This document shows, piece by piece, positions 29,154-38,543 of a DNA stretch of 40,618 nucleotides (its first letter is position 1; each line of letters starts with the position of its first letter). The position numbers were made by a program, and so were the translations under genes. The DNA comes from a virus. The DNA lies in the IMG/VR virus record IMGVR_UViG_3300025151_000100, positions 1 through 40,618 of that record. One strand, written 5' to 3'. The notes beneath the pieces were generated by a model. It searched no databases and had not been told where the DNA came from. It worked only from the letters and a program-made list of their open reading frames with translations.

Positions 29154-29522
29154 TTAAATAGTGAATTCTAACAAATCTTGAATATTTAAATTCGGTATTG
29201 CATATCGAATATGAAGTCCCAATTTGTTATTATCGGGGTCTGAAGCTCCAAAAGAAATTTCTAGTATCTGGATTGCTGGTATATAAATTCTTGTTTGATT
29301 TAAAATATCGCGCTCAATCTTGGCAAATGTTCCTTCGTTGAAATTTTCAAACAGGTACTTCTTTATACCAACACCAAATTCTGGCTCCATTACTCTTTCT
29401 CCCGGATGAGTCAGCAAAAGCATTTTAAAGTTTTGCTTAATCATGGTCTTGAAATTCTTTATCATCGTAAAACCATCGATGGTGTCACGAGTGAGCGGTA
29501 ATCTTACTCCGAGAGATGACAT
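29154..29522 (-). CDS. 25: Baseplate wedge protein gp25-like
   Basis: 122 aa, close to T4 gp25 (132 aa). The family signature is clear: an N-terminal LTRDTIDGF region, then LLLTHPGERVMEPEFG (residues 35-50), which corresponds to the conserved 'LLT..GER.M.P.FG' of the gp25/P2 W (lysozyme-like fold) family. It continues with YLFEN, RDILNQTRIYIPAI and a C-terminal strand. gp25 sits at the inner wedge beside gp6 and the sheath start. The ATG at 29522 is preceded by AAGAGG about 6 bases upstream and by a candidate late-promoter box. The gene precedes gp6 as in T4. Confidence 0.94.
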   Translation of the reverse strand: MSSLGVRLPLTRDTIDGFTMIKNFKTMIKQNFKMLLLTHPGERVMEPEFGVGIKKYLFENFNEGTFAKIERDILNQTRIYIPAIQILEISFGASDPDNNKLGLHIRYAIPNLNIQDLLEFTI

Positions 29523-29526
29523 GTGT

Positions 29527-29547
29527 TTCCTCTTTTCTAATATTTAG
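29527..29547 (-). promoter_or_regulatory. Candidate late promoter (CTAAATA) with ribosome binding site before gp25
   Basis: In the 44-base gap between the 2282-aa gene and gp25 the minus strand carries CTAAATA (29547-29541), then TTAGAAAAGAGGAAA and ATG. The arrangement of box, short spacer and AAGAGG ribosome site resembles T4 late promoters of structural genes (TATAAATA followed closely by a GGAG-type site). CTAAATA is a form I recall for marine T4-like late promoters. It would start a transcript for the baseplate wedge and all downstream genes. Confidence 0.5.
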
Positions 29548-29553
29548 ATCTTC

Positions 29554-29567
29554 GTTGAATATTCAAC
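29554..29567. repeat. Perfect 14-base palindrome gttgaat/attcaac at the end of the 2282-aa gene
   Basis: GTTGAATATTCAAC reads the same on both strands and touches the TAG stop of the 2282-aa gene (29567-29569). It lies upstream of the candidate promoter for gp25. No loop or T-run follows, so it does not look like a terminator; it could bind a dimeric regulator or be chance. Confidence 0.35.
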
Positions 29568-32500
29568 TATCCCTTTTTGCACTCATTGCCTTCTGCATCG
29601 AATGGGTTTCCGCGGGCTTGCTTCTTCTGGAATGACGGTAAAATCTTGTAGGCAGAGTTAAATCGGAACTTATTAACGATACCATCAATCCACTCTCCGA
29701 CTGGATCTCTGTCTCCATAGTCAGGCTTAGACCATTTTCTATTTCGATAATGAGTTCGGAACGCATTCTTCATGTAACGAGTGGTTTTTCTAAGTATTTC
29801 TTGATCCCATTCATCATAATCCAAGAATCCAAAGCTACTGAACCAGCCGTTTCGATCATCCTCTGATAGCCATCCGGGAATAAAGTCGACAGAGAAATTG
29901 AACTTGGGTCGCGTTCCTCCCCCTTGATTTTCAGGAATCTCCACTGACTCATAGAAAGCACCCTGTGAGCCGTCTGGCTTGCGTGGGCGCTTCAGGTGTA
30001 GACCGGGCTTGCCAGAATCACTAAAAGTCGGTGGGAACCCAGTTGGAAGGGTTGGAGAAGTTAAAGTTCCGCTCTCCGTAGTCCACTCACCAATCGATGG
30101 AGTCAAACCTATACTATTGTAGATAGCTAAAAGAGATAGCGATTTTCTAATTGAGAAAATGTATTGAGTTAAGAACTTGTATCTGGGAGAATCTTGAAGT
30201 TGATTGATCAAGCAGAGCAATATTGCACTGTTGGGCTCAATCCCCTTGAATCTTGAACAAGGCAGGTCCAAAGCGTCAACTCTCGTTTCTGCAACCGGGA
30301 TCTCTCGTCCGTTGTGTAGCATTCCAATTTCAAGCTGATACTGAACGCCTAGGCGGCCTGAAACTCCGATTGGCTTACCTTTACCAACCACTTCGCCATC
30401 CCTAATAATATCCTCTAAGACTAACTCCATGGTTCCGGGGAAGTTAGTAGAAATGTTTCCGGGCAGACCACGAATCATAGCTACGCCATCAGCGTTGCTG
30501 TGCTTATCTCCATCAATGATAATGTGCTTCTTCAGATAAAATTCTTTTTCATCCAATGAGCCACCGGAGGTGGCGACGTCAACTATATCTCCAAGAGGCT
30601 CTTCAACATAATCGACAACACCGGTGGGCTGCTCTGAGTCATCATATTCTACAATCTTTTTGATTGTTACTATTTCAAGATTCTCAGCAAAGGGTATAAG
30701 TCGATCTTGTTCTTCCTCTTCGGAATGCTCAGCGCCGACCATGTAGATAATCTCTCCATCAACATCCATGTGTGAGTGATACTCTCCAACATACGGGTCT
30801 CCGTTTGGCAAGGAAAGCATATCACCAGTGGTGTAAGCAGAGACTCCTGCTTCAGCCGGCAAAGATCCGGGGGAGCCGGCTCTTGCAACTCGATGCTTGT
30901 GTTCCCCGTGCAGCTTCAAGTTTTGACCACCGGCGCAATACTTGTTGAAGAAATAGTAATTCATGTTCTTGTACTTTGATTCAATTCCACCGCGGTGAGA
31001 ATTCTTTATAAAGAGTTTTCCGATTTCTATCAATTGCTCTTGTACAAGTTCTTGTAAAATAAGTTTCGCCTCTGACTCTACTCTCTTAACAGCTTCAAGG
31101 TTCTTGCTTTCGCGGAAGCTCTTCATAGATTCAAATGTACCGTAGTCCTCGCTATTAAAGTCATCAAAGTCCCATGGATACTTATATGATTTCTGCAATC
31201 TGTCGATTTTTTCGAGAGCAACACGAATATAGTCCGGCATCTTATCTAGCGTTATATACTCATCGTTAGGATCATCGAGACGGTCAATGTAAAACTGGAC
31301 ACTCATCTCCAAGAACGCATACCAGAACTCATTGTCGTTAAATGGGTTTAAGAAGTTACCGCCAGTTGTCATGCAAGATTCCTGCATGGATTCAACAATA
31401 TATCCTGAGAAAATCTTGCTATAGTTGTTTTCAAAGTCAGGAGCAAAGGTGGCGAAAGTACCCAAAGCACGCAAGATCTCCACGTTTCCAAAGCATCGTA
31501 TACCGCCCATAATCAAGCCACGAATTGCACTCTTACCAGTTCGGGGTAGAATCCTATCAAAAGGCAACTCTCTTGTGCAGTCAGGGTCACCAGTCAATCT
31601 GCTATCCTCGGACAATGAAGCATACGTATCCCTGACCATTTCTTGTACTTGATCAAACCCTATTATACCTTGCTGCTTGTTCTTGCAGGTGCTTGGGCTG
31701 CGCTCAGGGAACATAACATCTATCATGCCAACCCAACCGGTATTGGGGGGTGGCTTTGCATAGACCGGTGGGAACACGTAGCTTCCGCCATACTTACCGG
31801 GCTCAAGATAAAAAATCTTAGTATTCTCTGGAGTACCCTTTTCGGTCTCAATATGTTGATTATAACTGATTCCTAAGAATCCGGGAGTCATCCAAACCGG
31901 AACAACATCGTTATCGTCGTCCTTAACTTCAAGTTTCCAGTATGGGCACCACTCACCAACATCCGGATTGTCACCAATCCCTGCTAACTCTGGAGTCATT
32001 GTTACTCCGTATTCGAAGTCTCGTCTACTGTAGTTGGGGAATGACGCACCAAAAAGCCAACCAGTACTGTTGTCATATATTTCTTTAGAAAAATCTGTAT
32101 AGAACTGCTGTGTTACTCGATCGTATTTTGCCTGTGCGGCGCCATAATCCATATCACTCTCAACACCAGACTGATCAACCAAATCCATGATTGCTGCAAC
32201 TTGCGGAGGCGTGTTGAAGAATCTCTCAAAGTGTTTGTTCAACCTTTCAAAAGCAAATAAGTTTATTCCAGTCAAGCTATCATCGACTGACAAGAATTCG
32301 AATCTTTGTGACCCTATAATTTTATTGCCATCCTTAAATGCATCGGCAGCGTTTGCAAAGGCGTCCTTCTGTTGTCCGGGCGAAATGGCAGGATTACCGA
32401 GACCATATGCAGATCCTAAGTTAATAGCGCTCATAATCTCTACACGAGTATTATCATCAGGTCGGTTAACTAATGGTGAGCCAGATTTACCATCAGGCTG

Positions 32501-35500
32501 ATAAAGATCTGCATAGAACGCATTTACTTGATATCCAAATCCCCACGTGGACTTTCCATCCCATATGCCATCCAATGCATTAGCGCCCTTATAATATCCC
32601 TTTGCATTATCTCTGAAGGCCAGAGAAATATCGGGCGTGTTCTTTCTTGGAAGCTTTGTAAATTTAACAGTGTCGGAACCAAAATTAACTTTAGTCTTAA
32701 CATTGTAACCGTAGTTTGAAGTATCGACCAGTTCTACATCAGTATCCCACAAGAATCCGACGAAGCCTAATCTGTCAAAACTTCTGTTGAATGATTTTGC
32801 GCGGCGCTTATCATTTACAGACTTAAATTCCATGGACTTAGAGATGGGTCGACCCATTCCTTTAATTGTTGAACCATAAAGCGACGAAGTGGATCCGCCT
32901 TGAGCAAGGTTTCCAAGTGGATTGAATGTTTCTCGCAAGAAGCCACCAACATATTTTGGATAGGCACCACGAGTGTCACTGAAGAACAACTTGTCAATGA
33001 CCCATATGATTATAAGCAAAGGAAGCACAACTATGTATGCAACAAATTTAATCAACCAGAGTGGAAGCTCAAAAGGATTACTTGGCACATCTGGTGGTCC
33101 GGGGAAGTCCTCCTCTGATGGTTCTCCGTAGTAGGAAACCCACTCAATACCACCAGCTACCTTGTCTTGGTGGACAGTCCATGGATTACCATAAGTGTCC
33201 GACAAACACATATTCATGAATCCCCAATCCTTTTGCTTGGAGAAGAAACCACCTTCTCCCAACATATCTGCCGTAAATGTGGCTTCCATCTTTTTAAGAC
33301 CACCCTCTACGCCTAAGAGTGCTGCTTCTTTCAACTCTTCAGGCTCGTATGGTAGCAATCCATTTTCACAGCCGGGGTCTGAGAACACAGGCGGCATATT
33401 AGCCTCAACAAGATTTGGGATACCCATCTGCAGGGTGTTTCCAATATCTTCAAGATCATCTAATAACTGCTCCTTGGCGCTCTCATTGAGTGCTGCACAC
33501 TGTGCTGGTGACATGCGCCCTTCCAACAATGCGCATCGTTGCTCTTCGAATCTTTGAATTTCTTCTGGCGTAGCACACAGTGTTGGGTTTGCGGGTTGCT
33601 GAGCTTCTTCGGGGAACGCCTCTAGTACATCTCTCATGTCTGATCTGACTTGTGCTGGCATCAGCACTCCAACATTCTTAAAGAAGCTTCCAATAGACGT
33701 CTTACTGGGGAACGCATCCCGGTATTCGGGGTAGTCATATTCAATGATGTTATCGATGAGGTCAAGAGCCGTACTACTTGGTCCGTCAACAAAAGCCTCA
33801 AACATTTCTTCGCGAGTCATAGAGTTAATTGCATCTGCGAAGAAGTTGATTGCTGTGTCTCTATCTGCAAGTGCGGCTCCGCCTACACCGAACTGGTCAA
33901 CAAGCGATACAACCGTTTCTTCAATTTGAGATATTGAAGCTTGAGGACCGCAAATTGAGTCCCTGATAACGTTATACAAACTCTCTCTACCGCTGAGAAG
34001 TTCAGGTAACGAGCCGGCGACTGCGCCAACGGTTTCCAAAGCCTTACAGATAGCATTTCCAATAACCTCGCATATCTTAGCCAGAATCATAAGAAGGATT
34101 TTCACAAGCAACATTATCAATAACTTTTTCAAAAGTGCGAATATCAAACCAAGAATATCGCTCAATTTTGGCCAAGCTCTAAATGGATTCTCCATTCGAA
34201 TCGATACAATGTCGTAAGGCTCGGAGCAGAAAGGCATTGTAAGACTCTTGATAAAGTCCATAATACTTGGATTAAATAAAGGTGGTGATGGACAGTCGAA
34301 CAAAGCAATGACGGCGGAGATAAGCTGGGCTCCGGGGAAACTGCTTAGATGATCTAAGAGTGCTAGATAGTTGTCTTCGTATACTTCTACCAACCCAAGA
34401 ACATACGCCTCTAAAACAACGTTTGGATCTAAGCCGCCTTTTTGAGCCGAGGACGGTCCACCAAGCTTATCTGCCAGTGTTCTGTTTTCAGTTGTAGGAT
34501 CATAACTGCCAATACCGGATGCTTTAGCTGATTGAGTTCCGCCGAATGGACCGGGGCGAGCAGTTCTTCGTTGACGTTCAACAAAATCGTCGTCATCCCA
34601 AGGGTGAGTAATTCCAACACCACCGAAGAATGCATCTTGGTTTTGTGCTCTAGGTGACTTGTCGTCAACACCCTCAAACATTTTACCTGACTTAAGATTC
34701 TTTCGTACGAGGGCATCGAGTTCGGCGCGTTTCTCTGGTGGCAGACCCACGAAAAGTGCTCCAAAATCTTCAACACCCATCGCTTTAAGGGTGACTAATA
34801 CAATCCTACCCAGTGCTTCGCCCAAGGTCAAACCCTTGAACAAACACTCCATCGCTTCAAACAACAGATCAAACAAGCCACAATATTTCATTGGACCCAA
34901 TCCATGACGATAAAGCGAGTCTAAGGAACCCATTCCCATACCACCAAATCCGTGGTATAGAAGTGCTCTCTTGCACATGTTAACAAATATCGGATCTTTT
35001 TCGTCAACAGTAAAAAACTGCTGCATCTGCGCTTGACTTTCTTGGTTAAAAATATCCGTGAATGAGGCGCCGGGAGACAGTCCCATTTCCGCTAAATCTT
35101 TTCTAACTTCATCCGGGTTGCTTCGACATAATGTGTCGTGAAACTGCTTTGCAATTGCATCTCCAATACTGAAGACCTCATCAAAAATATCTTGACCAAG
35201 TTCTTTGAACTCGTTTTCTAGGTTTGCATTAATACAGTCACTAATAGAAGGCTTTCCAATTGGTCCCTCTGGCTTGTATGCGAATATCTCAGGTACTGTG
35301 TATTTCTCCAAAAACTCAATCCACGGCATTGGTCTACGTGAACTTGCATCTCGCATCATGTTGTTTTGTTGAGCAAAATACGCGACAGCGGTCTTATCGC
35401 GCCAACCACTTTGCCGGCGCAAACTTGCAAGCCTATTCATCCGATAAGTCTTGGCAGGTCTATCCCTACACCCTTCCGTAAAAATTCGCAGCTTTTTAAT

Positions 35501-36415
35501 CTTGTAGTCTCCGGTGAAATGCATTTCCATCTTGGTAATCAATTCATCCGAACTGAACATATCGAAGAAGCTTACGCCTAAAGTAAATCCTCGTGCTGCT
35601 AGCCAATTATCTAGTTGATGATATGTGTCAGCTAGGATTCCTGCACCAAACAAACCATCATCGCCATAGTCGCCAAGGTTGAATACTCGCAAGTCGTCTT
35701 TAAATTTTAAGTTTCCTCCCTCAGTTGCCCTAAATACTTTCAAGTATCTGTTATAAAGATCTAGAGTTTTTCTCAACCTTGTAACATTTACTTGAACATC
35801 TTTTGCCATTAAGACAAACTCTTTGTCCTCTGGGTCCGGAGTGGTATCATAGTCGTCTGCCTCTTCCTCTGGCAGTGGTGGCAGGGCGTCTACATCATCA
35901 AAATCTATAGAGTATAATAACTTAAGTCGTGAGCCAGTACGAGCCTCTAGGTAGTAATCAGTGTAATCAGTCACAAGCATTATCTTTTTGACAGTTTCTG
36001 CTGAGTCATCTTTCTGAAAATGCTCAAGTAAAATTTGAACTGCCTGATAAGCATAATTTTTGAAGATTCCCTTGAGAACTTCCTCGGCTTCTTCTTCGGT
36101 CATACCTTCAACGAAGCCCGTGGTGGTCTCCGGAGTGACCATTGTTATCTGGTACTTACAGCTTTTTTCGTTTAAAATGGGTTCAAGTTGATTTCTCTCC
36201 CGCCAATTTGATATGATTGCATACGGATTTGGTACACAATTGCGACACTTCTCAATAGGAGGGGGGACGTCAACGCAGACATCCGGTAACATATCTCCAT
36301 TCTTGTCTTGAAATTTTAAAAACTGAGACTCACCTTCGCGGGGACCCTGTTCGGTCGCGGGCACCATCGTTTTGTTTTTTGTTAATTTCTTTTTAGGATC
36401 GTTTTCTTCAGCCAT
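29567..36415 (-). CDS. Giant virion protein, 2282 aa, with hydrophobic segments, Cys cluster and His-rich motif
   Basis: The N-terminal region has a Cys group (C47, C57, C60, C86) in CVDVPPPIEKCRNCVPNP. Residues about 752-785 (LLIMLLVKILLMILAKI) and 1117-1143 (FVAYIVVLPLLIIIWVI) are strongly hydrophobic and could be membrane-inserting segments. Around 1835-1895 a His-rich section, GEHKHRV then VGEYHSHMDVDG and MVGAEHSEEE, follows a 'YHxH...G...MxGxxH' pattern I associate with marine phage structural proteins, and probably binds metal. Helical stretches with many Leu/Lys flank these parts. It precedes gp25 where T4 has hub genes (5, 53 and others). Options are a hub/tail-tip protein that enters the envelope, or a tape-measure-like protein; the His motif and its position favour the first. 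Function uncertain; the frame is uninterrupted. Confidence 0.85.
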   Translation of the reverse strand: MAEENDPKKKLTKNKTMVPATEQGPREGESQFLKFQDKNGDMLPDVCVDVPPPIEKCRNCVPNPYAIISNWRERNQLEPILNEKSCKYQITMVTPETTTGFVEGMTEEEAEEVLKGIFKNYAYQAVQILLEHFQKDDSAETVKKIMLVTDYTDYYLEARTGSRLKLLYSIDFDDVDALPPLPEEEADDYDTTPDPEDKEFVLMAKDVQVNVTRLRKTLDLYNRYLKVFRATEGGNLKFKDDLRVFNLGDYGDDGLFGAGILADTYHQLDNWLAARGFTLGVSFFDMFSSDELITKMEMHFTGDYKIKKLRIFTEGCRDRPAKTYRMNRLASLRRQSGWRDKTAVAYFAQQNNMMRDASSRRPMPWIEFLEKYTVPEIFAYKPEGPIGKPSISDCINANLENEFKELGQDIFDEVFSIGDAIAKQFHDTLCRSNPDEVRKDLAEMGLSPGASFTDIFNQESQAQMQQFFTVDEKDPIFVNMCKRALLYHGFGGMGMGSLDSLYRHGLGPMKYCGLFDLLFEAMECLFKGLTLGEALGRIVLVTLKAMGVEDFGALFVGLPPEKRAELDALVRKNLKSGKMFEGVDDKSPRAQNQDAFFGGVGITHPWDDDDFVERQRRTARPGPFGGTQSAKASGIGSYDPTTENRTLADKLGGPSSAQKGGLDPNVVLEAYVLGLVEVYEDNYLALLDHLSSFPGAQLISAVIALFDCPSPPLFNPSIMDFIKSLTMPFCSEPYDIVSIRMENPFRAWPKLSDILGLIFALLKKLLIMLLVKILLMILAKICEVIGNAICKALETVGAVAGSLPELLSGRESLYNVIRDSICGPQASISQIEETVVSLVDQFGVGGAALADRDTAINFFADAINSMTREEMFEAFVDGPSSTALDLIDNIIEYDYPEYRDAFPSKTSIGSFFKNVGVLMPAQVRSDMRDVLEAFPEEAQQPANPTLCATPEEIQRFEEQRCALLEGRMSPAQCAALNESAKEQLLDDLEDIGNTLQMGIPNLVEANMPPVFSDPGCENGLLPYEPEELKEAALLGVEGGLKKMEATFTADMLGEGGFFSKQKDWGFMNMCLSDTYGNPWTVHQDKVAGGIEWVSYYGEPSEEDFPGPPDVPSNPFELPLWLIKFVAYIVVLPLLIIIWVIDKLFFSDTRGAYPKYVGGFLRETFNPLGNLAQGGSTSSLYGSTIKGMGRPISKSMEFKSVNDKRRAKSFNRSFDRLGFVGFLWDTDVELVDTSNYGYNVKTKVNFGSDTVKFTKLPRKNTPDISLAFRDNAKGYYKGANALDGIWDGKSTWGFGYQVNAFYADLYQPDGKSGSPLVNRPDDNTRVEIMSAINLGSAYGLGNPAISPGQQKDAFANAADAFKDGNKIIGSQRFEFLSVDDSLTGINLFAFERLNKHFERFFNTPPQVAAIMDLVDQSGVESDMDYGAAQAKYDRVTQQFYTDFSKEIYDNSTGWLFGASFPNYSRRDFEYGVTMTPELAGIGDNPDVGEWCPYWKLEVKDDDNDVVPVWMTPGFLGISYNQHIETEKGTPENTKIFYLEPGKYGGSYVFPPVYAKPPPNTGWVGMIDVMFPERSPSTCKNKQQGIIGFDQVQEMVRDTYASLSEDSRLTGDPDCTRELPFDRILPRTGKSAIRGLIMGGIRCFGNVEILRALGTFATFAPDFENNYSKIFSGYIVESMQESCMTTGGNFLNPFNDNEFWYAFLEMSVQFYIDRLDDPNDEYITLDKMPDYIRVALEKIDRLQKSYKYPWDFDDFNSEDYGTFESMKSFRESKNLEAVKRVESEAKLILQELVQEQLIEIGKLFIKNSHRGGIESKYKNMNYYFFNKYCAGGQNLKLHGEHKHRVARAGSPGSLPAEAGVSAYTTGDMLSLPNGDPYVGEYHSHMDVDGEIIYMVGAEHSEEEEQDRLIPFAENLEIVTIKKIVEYDDSEQPTGVVDYVEEPLGDIVDVATSGGSLDEKEFYLKKHIIIDGDKHSNADGVAMIRGLPGNISTNFPGTMELVLEDIIRDGEVVGKGKPIGVSGRLGVQYQLEIGMLHNGREIPVAETRVDALDLPCSRFKGIEPNSAILLCLINQLQDSPRYKFLTQYIFSIRKSLSLLAIYNSIGLTPSIGEWTTESGTLTSPTLPTGFPPTFSDSGKPGLHLKRPRKPDGSQGAFYESVEIPENQGGGTRPKFNFSVDFIPGWLSEDDRNGWFSSFGFLDYDEWDQEILRKTTRYMKNAFRTHYRNRKWSKPDYGDRDPVGEWIDGIVNKFRFNSAYKILPSFQKKQARGNPFDAEGNECKKG

Positions 36416-36424
36416 GATATATCT

Positions 36425-37429
36425 CTATGTTAAGTGAACATTCCTGCTACAAATATACTTGTAACCACCGGAATTGCAGTAATTGAAGTTTACAAAATTC
36501 AAGTTTACGCGGGTCTGATACAACGCTTGCAAGGTCCAGTTTGACATCATAGCGGCATACCAACCAAAGTTGGGGAAAGATCCTCCCCAGTTGTAAAACG
36601 GTACCAAAAATGCAAGAATAAAATTATGATACATATTACACAAAGCATGTGCAGTGATACAACTGATAAGGGATTCGGTAACTTCTGCATATTCAAGCAG
36701 TGCATCACGTGCCAAATCACCGCGAACCGCGGGCTGCAAGTTTTGAATCTTCTCTAGAGGATGATAAATACCACCGAAAGTAATGTATGTTCCTGTGTGG
36801 TTACCTGCGATTAAGTTAATCTGTGGTGCCCTCGTAACGATTCTTCCGCCCATTGAGTTTGTCTCACCAGTCAGAGCATAGCCTTCCGGACCTTGAGCCT
36901 CGCCAGTTACGATGTTGACACCCTCGCGACCGATAAGTCGAATAGTATCCGCTTTTGCAGCGATTGAAGCTCTAGCCTTAGATGGCCCAGTAAAACCAGC
37001 AGCTAATCCAAAGTTTTTATCCACGTCAGTCAACTGGCTAATTAGGATACGAGCAGCATCAGCAAACATTGAATTGTCTACTACCGCAGTCCCCTCCTCG
37101 GTGCCGGGAGGACCCTTACCTCCGCGAGAGTTTGACATTCGACCAACAACCAGATCAATAGAGTTCGCTCTGTTGGAGCCTTTCGCTCCATAACCAGAAG
37201 CACAACTGTCCGGACGGTCGGTTCCTAAAACAATATAAGCACCCTCATTAGTTATGACGTATTCATTGGGGCACTGCTTGAACGCTATATTCTGTTGCGG
37301 CTGAGGAGTATGAAATATACCATTTTCAGCATACTGGGGGGTTATTCCGGCTTGCTGTCTTTGTGCTGAGGTTGGAGTGTTTTCTTCTGCTTTTGCTGTT
37401 TTTTCGTTATTATATATTTTTGTTGACAT
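36425..37429 (-). CDS. Spike- or hub-associated structural protein, 334 aa
   Basis: The N-terminus is Gln/Ala/Thr-rich. The middle contains short beta-strand repeats (SIDLVVGRMSNS, AADTIRLIGREGVNIVTG, RIVTRAPQINLIAGN), resembling the stacked strands of gp5-like spike C-termini. The C-terminal third is rich in aromatic and hydrophobic residues (MYHNFILAFLVPFYNW, FGWYAAMMSNW) and ends with two Cys-containing turns (NFNYCNSGGYKYICSRNV). It sits directly between the M23 peptidase gene and the 2282-aa gene, a position matching a baseplate hub or spike component. No clear PAAR motif seen. Start at 37429 has only a weak ribosome site (GGTG). The spike assignment is inference from the strand pattern and context. 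Confidence 0.8.
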   Translation of the reverse strand: MSTKIYNNEKTAKAEENTPTSAQRQQAGITPQYAENGIFHTPQPQQNIAFKQCPNEYVITNEGAYIVLGTDRPDSCASGYGAKGSNRANSIDLVVGRMSNSRGGKGPPGTEEGTAVVDNSMFADAARILISQLTDVDKNFGLAAGFTGPSKARASIAAKADTIRLIGREGVNIVTGEAQGPEGYALTGETNSMGGRIVTRAPQINLIAGNHTGTYITFGGIYHPLEKIQNLQPAVRGDLARDALLEYAEVTESLISCITAHALCNMYHNFILAFLVPFYNWGGSFPNFGWYAAMMSNWTLQALYQTRVNLNFVNFNYCNSGGYKYICSRNVHLT

Positions 37430-37445
37430 TTAACACCATTTTTGT

Positions 37446-38543
37446 TTATGCGGGTGAGCCGACGGTTTCGACTGGCTCGTCATCCATTGGAGATTCTGAA
37501 TCATTAGCTGTTCCTTCAGCAACTGCGTTACCTGAAGCCAAGTACGCCACGGGGTCAACCGGGATTCCATCCACTCTGATTTCAAAATGTAGGTGAGGAC
37601 CGGTTGATTTTCCAGTGTTACCAGCTAATCCAATTAACTGCCCCTTCTTGACAACTGAGCCATCTGGAACCGACCAATCGTCCAAGTGGGCGTATCGCGA
37701 CTCAACTGATTTAGCATTCCCAACTTTACTATGATATAATTTTATATATTTTCCGTAGCCAGTTTTATAGGTCATATCATTAGAATTTACTTTTCGCTTT
37801 ACTGTGCCATCTGCAATTGCATATATAGGGGTGCCTACCGGGGTTGCATAATCTACACCTTTGTGCATTTTTCGCTCACCAGATTTAGGATCATTTCGCA
37901 TACCAAAGCCACTACTAATACGGAAATTGCCGTTTAAAGGAGATGACAAGACGTCGCCAATGTTTTGTACTATTTGACCCGGATCAAGACTGTCTAATGA
38001 TCTTTGTGAGAAAACGGCGCTTGGCGAGGCGCATTTATATCTTTGAGCGACTTCGCTACTAGCATCTCCCACAACTGATGTGATGAAGCCGAAATCCGTG
38101 TCGTAGGAAAAGTCTGTCTTATTTAGTTTTAGAAACACCACTGAATTCTTTGTAATTGTGCGTGATTCGTCCTGATCGATTGCTATAGTATACATTCCTT
38201 GAATCAGGTGATTTTTAGTTGTTTGGGCTAATCCAGTTGAGCCTTGCGGGCATGGATCGGGAAGATAAGCATGTGGTGAGTTTTCTACTATTTTAACAAA
38301 GTATGCGTGTGTTCTTCCTTGTTGTCTTGTATTGCTTTTTACATAACTGCTCCCAACAAGTCCAGCTAGCTCAGTGTTGGTCATCTTATCTCCAGCAATT
38401 CGAGTCAATACAACGGCTTTAAACGTATCTTTTCCTTGAAAGGCGTCCTCACCGCCGGCTGATTTTCTGACAGCATCTCCTAAGAGATCGATACCGCCTA
38501 AGCCGGTTACAAGATCGGGGAACGAAATTAGGTCTTTAGCCAT
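37446..38543 (-). CDS. Tail-associated M23 (LytM) endopeptidase fused to a hub-like N-terminal domain
   Basis: 365 aa. The C-terminal domain (about 205-335) is a complete M23 family zinc metallopeptidase with H227-x3-D231 (MHKGVDYATPVGTPI), the YAHLDD histidine H286, and GPHLHFE with H317 and H319. M23 enzymes cut glycyl or cross-bridge peptide bonds in peptidoglycan. The N-terminal 180 residues contain FKAVVLTRI, YFVKIVENSPHAYLPDPC and TIAIDQD, a pattern like the OB-fold region of baseplate hub proteins. The protein therefore looks like a virion-borne, tail-tip peptidase that opens the cell wall during entry, taking the place of the lysozyme in T4 gp5. No signal peptide, which argues against a secreted lysis enzyme. 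The start overlaps the previous stop by eight bases (ATGGCTAA). Confidence 0.88.
   Translation of the reverse strand: MAKDLISFPDLVTGLGGIDLLGDAVRKSAGGEDAFQGKDTFKAVVLTRIAGDKMTNTELAGLVGSSYVKSNTRQQGRTHAYFVKIVENSPHAYLPDPCPQGSTGLAQTTKNHLIQGMYTIAIDQDESRTITKNSVVFLKLNKTDFSYDTDFGFITSVVGDASSEVAQRYKCASPSAVFSQRSLDSLDPGQIVQNIGDVLSSPLNGNFRISSGFGMRNDPKSGERKMHKGVDYATPVGTPIYAIADGTVKRKVNSNDMTYKTGYGKYIKLYHSKVGNAKSVESRYAHLDDWSVPDGSVVKKGQLIGLAGNTGKSTGPHLHFEIRVDGIPVDPVAYLASGNAVAEGTANDSESPMDDEPVETVGSPA

Noticed and set aside
29567-36415. Calling the 2282-aa protein a tape measure because of its length and hydrophobic segments
   Set aside because: It lacks long uninterrupted coiled coil, has Cys and His clusters, and sits beside the M23 hub protein and gp25 rather than between tail tube and hub chaperone genes. 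Kept only as an alternative.
37446-38543. Calling the M23 protein an endolysin
   Set aside because: It has no signal peptide and no holin neighbour, carries a hub-like N-terminal domain, and is embedded in tail genes.
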